Positions 40,818 through 43,860 of a DNA stretch of 43,860 bases are shown piece after piece. Source of the stretch: Bacteroidota bacterium (GTDB lineage: Bacteria; Bacteroidota; Bacteroidia; Chitinophagales; Chitinophagaceae); the NCBI GenBank assembly GCA_016868455.1, contig VGGV01000019.1, positions 1 to 43,860 of the forward strand. Direction: 5' to 3'. The notes below the pieces were generated by a model. It had not been told where the DNA came from. It saw nothing but the letters and a program-made list of their open reading frames with translations, and made no database searches. Positions within the stretch are counted from its first letter, which is position 1; each line of letters begins with the position of its first letter. The position numbers were made by a program, and so were the translations under genes.

Positions 40818-41684
40818 ATGCCAAGAATCATTAAGTCAGGCCTTATACAACTCTCCCTTCCAAAAACAGAAGGCGAAGGCACCATCGAAGAAATAAAAGA
40901 AGCCATGGTGCAAAAACATATTCCCATGATTGAAGAAGCGGGAAAGAAAGGTGTGCAGATACTTTGTATGCAGGAAATTTTCAACACACCCTACTTCTGC
41001 CCCGGGCAAGACAAAGCCTGGTATGAAAGTGCAGAAACTGTTCCCGGCCCCACAGTGGAACGTATGCAGGAATATGCAAAGAAGTATCAAATGGTGATGA
41101 TTGTTCCGATGTATGAAAAAGAACAGGCCGGTGTTTTATATAATACTGCGGCAGTGATTGATGCCGATGGAACATATTTGGGCAAATACAGAAAGAATCA
41201 TATCCCCCACACATCCGGTTTCTGGGAAAAGTTTTTCTTTAAGCCCGGCAACCTGGGATATCCTGTTTTTCAAACCAAGTATGCAAAAGTAGGTGTGTAT
41301 ATCTGTTATGACCGTCATTTTCCCGATGGCGCAAGATGTTTGGGATTGAACGGCGCTGAAATTGTTTACAATCCTTCGGCAACAGTAGCTGGTCTTTCTC
41401 AATATTTGTGGAAACTGGAACAGCCTGCACATGCTGCGGCCAATGGATATTTCATGGGTTGCATCAACCGGGTAGGTTATGAAAAACCATGGAACCTGGG
41501 TAAGTTTTATGGCAGCAGTTATTTTGTTGATCCCCGCGGACAGATTTTTGCTCAGGCATCGGACGATAATGATGAATTATTAATTGCAGATTTTGATTTG
41601 GATATGATCGAAGAAGTTAGGGCAACCTGGCAATTCTTCCGCGACAGAAGACCGGAGACGTATGGAAGGCTCGTTGAACTCTAA
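40818..41684 (+). CDS. beta-ureidopropionase (N-carbamoyl-beta-alanine amidohydrolase)
   Basis: A 288-residue nitrilase-superfamily enzyme with the Glu-Lys-Cys triad: E53 (MQEIFNTPYF), K126 (YRKNHIPH), C163 (VYICYDRHFP). The branch containing the eukaryotic-type beta-ureidopropionases and N-carbamoylputrescine amidases shares these motifs. Context (dihydropyrimidinase upstream, PreT/PreA downstream) points to hydrolysis of N-carbamoyl-beta-alanine to beta-alanine, CO2 and ammonia; on sequence alone carbamoylputrescine remains an alternative. The stop codon overlaps hairpin H1 of the element at 41682. ATG at 40818. Confidence 0.9.
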   Translation: MPRIIKSGLIQLSLPKTEGEGTIEEIKEAMVQKHIPMIEEAGKKGVQILCMQEIFNTPYFCPGQDKAWYESAETVPGPTVERMQEYAKKYQMVMIVPMYEKEQAGVLYNTAAVIDADGTYLGKYRKNHIPHTSGFWEKFFFKPGNLGYPVFQTKYAKVGVYICYDRHFPDGARCLGLNGAEIVYNPSATVAGLSQYLWKLEQPAHAAANGYFMGCINRVGYEKPWNLGKFYGSSYFVDPRGQIFAQASDDNDELLIADFDLDMIEEVRATWQFFRDRRPETYGRLVEL

Positions 41685-41801
41685 ACTCCATAGGAGTTTA
41701 ATCTATATAGAAACGTTATAAGTAATACAGTTCAACCCCGTACGGGGTTGAACATCACATGTTGAAAGTTCTTTTTATAAATATTTGTCCCCTACGGAGA
41801 C
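41682..41801. repeat. RAYT-free REP-like composite (H1-H2-H3)
   Basis: H1 TAAACTCC-ATA-GGAGTTTA (41682-41700, includes a stop codon), H2 a perfect 24-bp palindrome (41730-41753; half-site GTTCAACCCCGT), H3 GTCCCC-TAC-GGAGAC (41787-41801, one mismatch). Core-to-core spacers are 34 and 36 bp, identical to those around RAYT 2. Confidence 0.85.
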
Positions 41802-41818
41802 ATTAAAGACCAAAACAA

Positions 41819-43189
41819 ATGGCAATAGTAAATAACAGATTAACCAAAGAACAATACGAAGCCAACTTCGCCGACATTCACCCGCCGTTTGAAAACATAA
41901 CCGCAGCGCAGGTGGAAGCCAACCGTTGTTTGTTTTGTTATGATGCGCCATGTACCAAGAGCTGCCCCACAAGCATTGATGTTCCAAAATTTATCAAGCA
42001 AATTGTAACAGAAAATATTAAAGGCTCGGCGCATACTATTTTTTCTTCCAACATTATGGGAGCAGGTTGCAGCAAAGTTTGCCCTGTAGAAAAACTATGC
42101 GAAGGAAGTTGTGTATTCAATTTACTGGATGAACCCCCTATTCCTATTGCAAAATTGCAACGCTATTCTACTGAAATGGCAATGGAGAATAACTGGCAAC
42201 TGTTTGAGCGGAAGCCCTCCCCTTTAGGGGATAGGGGGCAGGATGGGGGCAAAGTAGCCGTAGTCGGCGCCGGCTCTGCCGGCCTAAGTTGCGCCCATGT
42301 TCTCTCAAGAGAAGGAATTGATGTAACCATCTTCGAAAAAGAAAGCAAAGGTGGCGGGTTGATGACTTATGGAGTTGCAGCCTATAAAGTCACACCGCAG
42401 TTTTGCGAAGATGAAGTGAACTATATCACCTCTATCGGGGGCATAGAAATAAAATACAACCAGGAACTTGGAAAGGATGTAACTCTTTCGCAATTGAAAA
42501 AAGATTACGACGCCGTTTACCTTGGCATCGGTGTGGGTGTGGCAAGGCAATTGAACATTCCCGGGGAAAAATTAGAAGGCGTGGTGGATGCTATAAAATT
42601 TATCTATGAAATTCGGGCCAATGGATATTCATCGGTTCCCGTTGGAGATAAGGTAGCTGTTATCGGTATGGGCATGACAGCCATTGATGCCGCCACACAA
42701 GCCAAACGCCTCGGTGCAAAACATGTAACAATGGTCTATCGCCGCACCGAAAAAGAAAAACCCTGCACACAGGCTGAACTGGATATGGCTATGCTGGATG
42801 GCTGCGAAGTGATCTGGCTGGCAGCGCCACAAAAAATAAAAGGCGCTGCAGGAAAAGTAAAGCAGCTTGTTTGCAGTGTGATGAAACTCGGCGAACCCGA
42901 TGCCAGTGGCCGCCGCTCCCCTGTTGACACCGGCGAAACATTCACTTTGGATGTGGACATGGTCATCAAAGCAGCGGGACAGGTGCCGTTTGAAAAATTA
43001 ATAAAGAAATCAAGGCTGGATAATAAGAACGGAAAGATTGTTATTAATGAAAACTGTGCGACTAATATCAAAGGCGTCTTCGCCGGTGGGGATGCAGTGA
43101 ATGGTGGAAAGGAAGTAGTGGATGCTGTGCAGGCGGGAAAGGATGGAGCAAAGGCGATTTTGAAATACCTAAACCCCCAAACCCCCTAA
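41819..43189 (+). CDS. preT: dihydropyrimidine dehydrogenase subunit PreT (NAD-dependent)
   Basis: A 456-residue FAD- and Fe-S-containing oxidoreductase of the GltD-like family; with PreA it forms the NAD-linked dihydropyrimidine dehydrogenase reducing uracil and thymine. Eight N-terminal cysteines for two 4Fe-4S clusters are seen: C37, C40, C45, C49 (CLFCYDAPCTKSCP) and C84, C88, C94, C98. The FAD motif is VVGAGSAGLSCAH, the NAD motif VIGMGMTAIDAA. Residues 134-144 (SPLGDRGQDGG) lie between the conserved WQLFE and KVAVVGAG and come from a G-rich repeat inserted in frame (42215-42250). A second repeat supplies the last residues LNPQTP and the stop. preA follows 225 bp downstream. Confidence 0.93.
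   Translation: MAIVNNRLTKEQYEANFADIHPPFENITAAQVEANRCLFCYDAPCTKSCPTSIDVPKFIKQIVTENIKGSAHTIFSSNIMGAGCSKVCPVEKLCEGSCVFNLLDEPPIPIAKLQRYSTEMAMENNWQLFERKPSPLGDRGQDGGKVAVVGAGSAGLSCAHVLSREGIDVTIFEKESKGGGLMTYGVAAYKVTPQFCEDEVNYITSIGGIEIKYNQELGKDVTLSQLKKDYDAVYLGIGVGVARQLNIPGEKLEGVVDAIKFIYEIRANGYSSVPVGDKVAVIGMGMTAIDAATQAKRLGAKHVTMVYRRTEKEKPCTQAELDMAMLDGCEVIWLAAPQKIKGAAGKVKQLVCSVMKLGEPDASGRRSPVDTGETFTLDVDMVIKAAGQVPFEKLIKKSRLDNKNGKIVINENCATNIKGVFAGGDAVNGGKEVVDAVQAGKDGAKAILKYLNPQTP
42215..42250. repeat. G-rich palindromic element inserted in frame in preT
   Basis: Contains CCCCT-TT-AGGGG (42219-42230) and then a run of GGGGGCAGGATGGGGG. On the other strand it resembles the C-rich elements at 24040 and 43168. 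Encodes PSPLGDRGQDGG. Confidence 0.6.
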
Positions 43190-43196
43190 AGGGGAG
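43168..43196. repeat. C-rich palindromic element covering the preT stop codon
   Basis: CCTAAACCCCCAAACCCCCT then AAAGGGG; hairpin CCCCT-AA-AGGGG at 43183-43194. The TAA stop of preT is the loop. It supplies the final six residues of the protein. Confidence 0.65.
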
Positions 43197-43237
43197 TTTG
43201 CCAACGCACAAAGCCAGCTTATTTGAAAAGACCTACC

Positions 43238-43347
43238 GCCCCGTAGGGGCTAAATGTTGGTAGCCCCGGATGAAATCCGGGGTAATGAAAACGAAGAATG
43301 TATTCAGAACCCCGTAGGGGTTCAACATTGATGAATAGCGAACAGAA
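43238..43347. repeat. RAYT-free REP-like composite between preT and preA
   Basis: GCCCC-GTA-GGGGC (43238-43250), CCCCGGAT-GAA-ATCCGGGG (43264-43282), GAACCCC-GTA-GGGGTTC (43307-43323). Loop-to-loop distances 29 and 42 bp match those upstream of RAYT 1 (29 and 41). Bases 43331-43347 resemble the inverted flank found after RAYT 1. The rest of the gap to 43414 holds a GCGAC...GTCGC dyad but no gene. Confidence 0.8.
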
Positions 43348-43414
43348 TCCTGAAGAGTGCGACGCAACGGAAGTTTATCCGTGTTAATGTCGCTGGTAAC
43401 ATAAAAAAAATATT

Positions 43415-43860
43415 ATGGCAGACATAACAAGCAATTTCCTCGGCATCAAATCCCCCAACCCCTTTTGGTTAGCCTCTGCCCCACCGACGGATAAAAAATA
43501 CAATGTACTCCGTGCATTTGAAGCCGGCTGGGGCGGTGTGGTGTGGAAAACACTCGGCTCGCAGGTAAAAAATGTATCATCACGGTATAGTGCGGTTGAC
43601 TATGGCGGGCAACGGGTGATGGGCTTTAATAATATTGAACTCATCAGCGACCGGCCGCTGCATATCAACCTGAAAGAAATAACCGAATGTGTAAAGCTCT
43701 TCCCCGACCGGGCCATGATTGTTTCCCTGATGGCCGACAACGACCGCAAGAGCTGGCATGAACTGATTAAAAAATGCGAAGACGCCGGCGCCATGGGTTT
43801 TGAACTCAACTTCGGCTGCCCGCATGGCATGACGGAACGGGGCATGGGCGCCGCCGTGGG
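43415..43860 (+). CDS. preA: dihydropyrimidine dehydrogenase subunit PreA (partial)
   Basis: The first 148 codons of PreA, cut off by the window end. They start MADITSNFLGIKSPNPFWLA and contain SAPPTDKKYNV, the EAGWGGVVWKTLG barrel strand, a NNIELISDRPL segment and FELNFGCPHGM, characteristic of the FMN-binding TIM-barrel of dihydropyrimidine dehydrogenase and related dihydroorotate dehydrogenases. The C-terminal ferredoxin domain should follow beyond the window. Together with PreT it would reduce uracil to 5,6-dihydrouracil with NADH. Start ATG at 43415 is 225 bp after preT, with a hairpin cluster between. Confidence 0.94.
   Translation, partial: MADITSNFLGIKSPNPFWLASAPPTDKKYNVLRAFEAGWGGVVWKTLGSQVKNVSSRYSAVDYGGQRVMGFNNIELISDRPLHINLKEITECVKLFPDRAMIVSLMADNDRKSWHELIKKCEDAGAMGFELNFGCPHGMTERGMGAAV

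Noticed and set aside
41730-41753. 24-bp palindrome considered as a transcription terminator
   Set aside because: No T-run follows on either strand, and it is one of three hairpins in a fixed layout shared with RAYT 2.

Overview
The window reads as chromosomal DNA of a Bacteroidota bacterium, most likely in or near the Chitinophagaceae. The evidence is the moderate GC content, the many family-typical proteins (DUF5686 and CarboxypepD_reg-like outer-membrane proteins, an LptE-like lipoprotein next to a sigma-54 activator, DUF2279, the paired Fe-S proteins followed by the small 'ABC transporter ATPase' protein), the near absence of strong Shine-Dalgarno sites, and TAnnTTTG-like -7 boxes. There are no phage genes, no CRISPR array and no rRNA. 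The genus is not determined.

Layout. 1-10 kb: trhO, a DUF5686 outer-membrane protein, a penicillin-acylase-family hydrolase, the lemA/M48 peptidase pair, a 433-bp inverted-repeat-bounded unit carrying one four-helix-bundle gene, pcm, and a DUF433/DUF5615 toxin-antitoxin-like pair whose DUF5615 gene is frameshifted. 10-20 kb: a phospho-sugar mutase, a ParE-type toxin pair, DUF2279, two heterodisulfide-reductase-like Fe-S proteins separated by three minus-strand genes (one a DinB/K+-channel chimera), and tRNA-Gly(CCC) with a broken copy beside it. 20-23.3 kb: a 5'-truncated outer-membrane receptor, then a RAYT transposase inside a dense cluster of REP-like hairpins. 23.3-32.1 kb: housekeeping genes (miaB, sigma-54 activator, lptE, secG, mltG, yihY, two thioredoxin-fold proteins, trmH).

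32.3-43.9 kb is a near-complete reductive pyrimidine catabolism locus on the plus strand. An NCS1 transporter would import uracil or thymine. PreT/PreA (dihydropyrimidine dehydrogenase, the latter cut by the window edge) would reduce it. Dihydropyrimidinase opens the ring, beta-ureidopropionase releases beta-alanine, a class III aminotransferase gives malonate semialdehyde, and the CoA-acylating dehydrogenase MmsA yields acetyl-CoA. Interrupting this locus are a second RAYT with its hairpins, an esterase-like gene, and several repeat clusters.

The most interesting content is the repeat biology. (1) Two RAYT genes sit inside composite hairpin arrays, and each has a RAYT-free counterpart elsewhere in the window with the same hairpin order and nearly or exactly the same spacing. 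(2) Short palindromic elements appear to be inserted in frame in conserved genes (miaB, preT, pcm and probably the aminotransferase). (3) The palindrome CCCGATAGCTATCGGG occurs four times in 44 kb, each time extended to 18 bp by a matching outer base pair. (4) A lone four-helix-bundle gene lies between 24-bp inverted repeats that supply the last codons of pcm. Several genes carry lesions (frameshift, amber codon, fusion, truncation), so either decay or assembly error must be considered.
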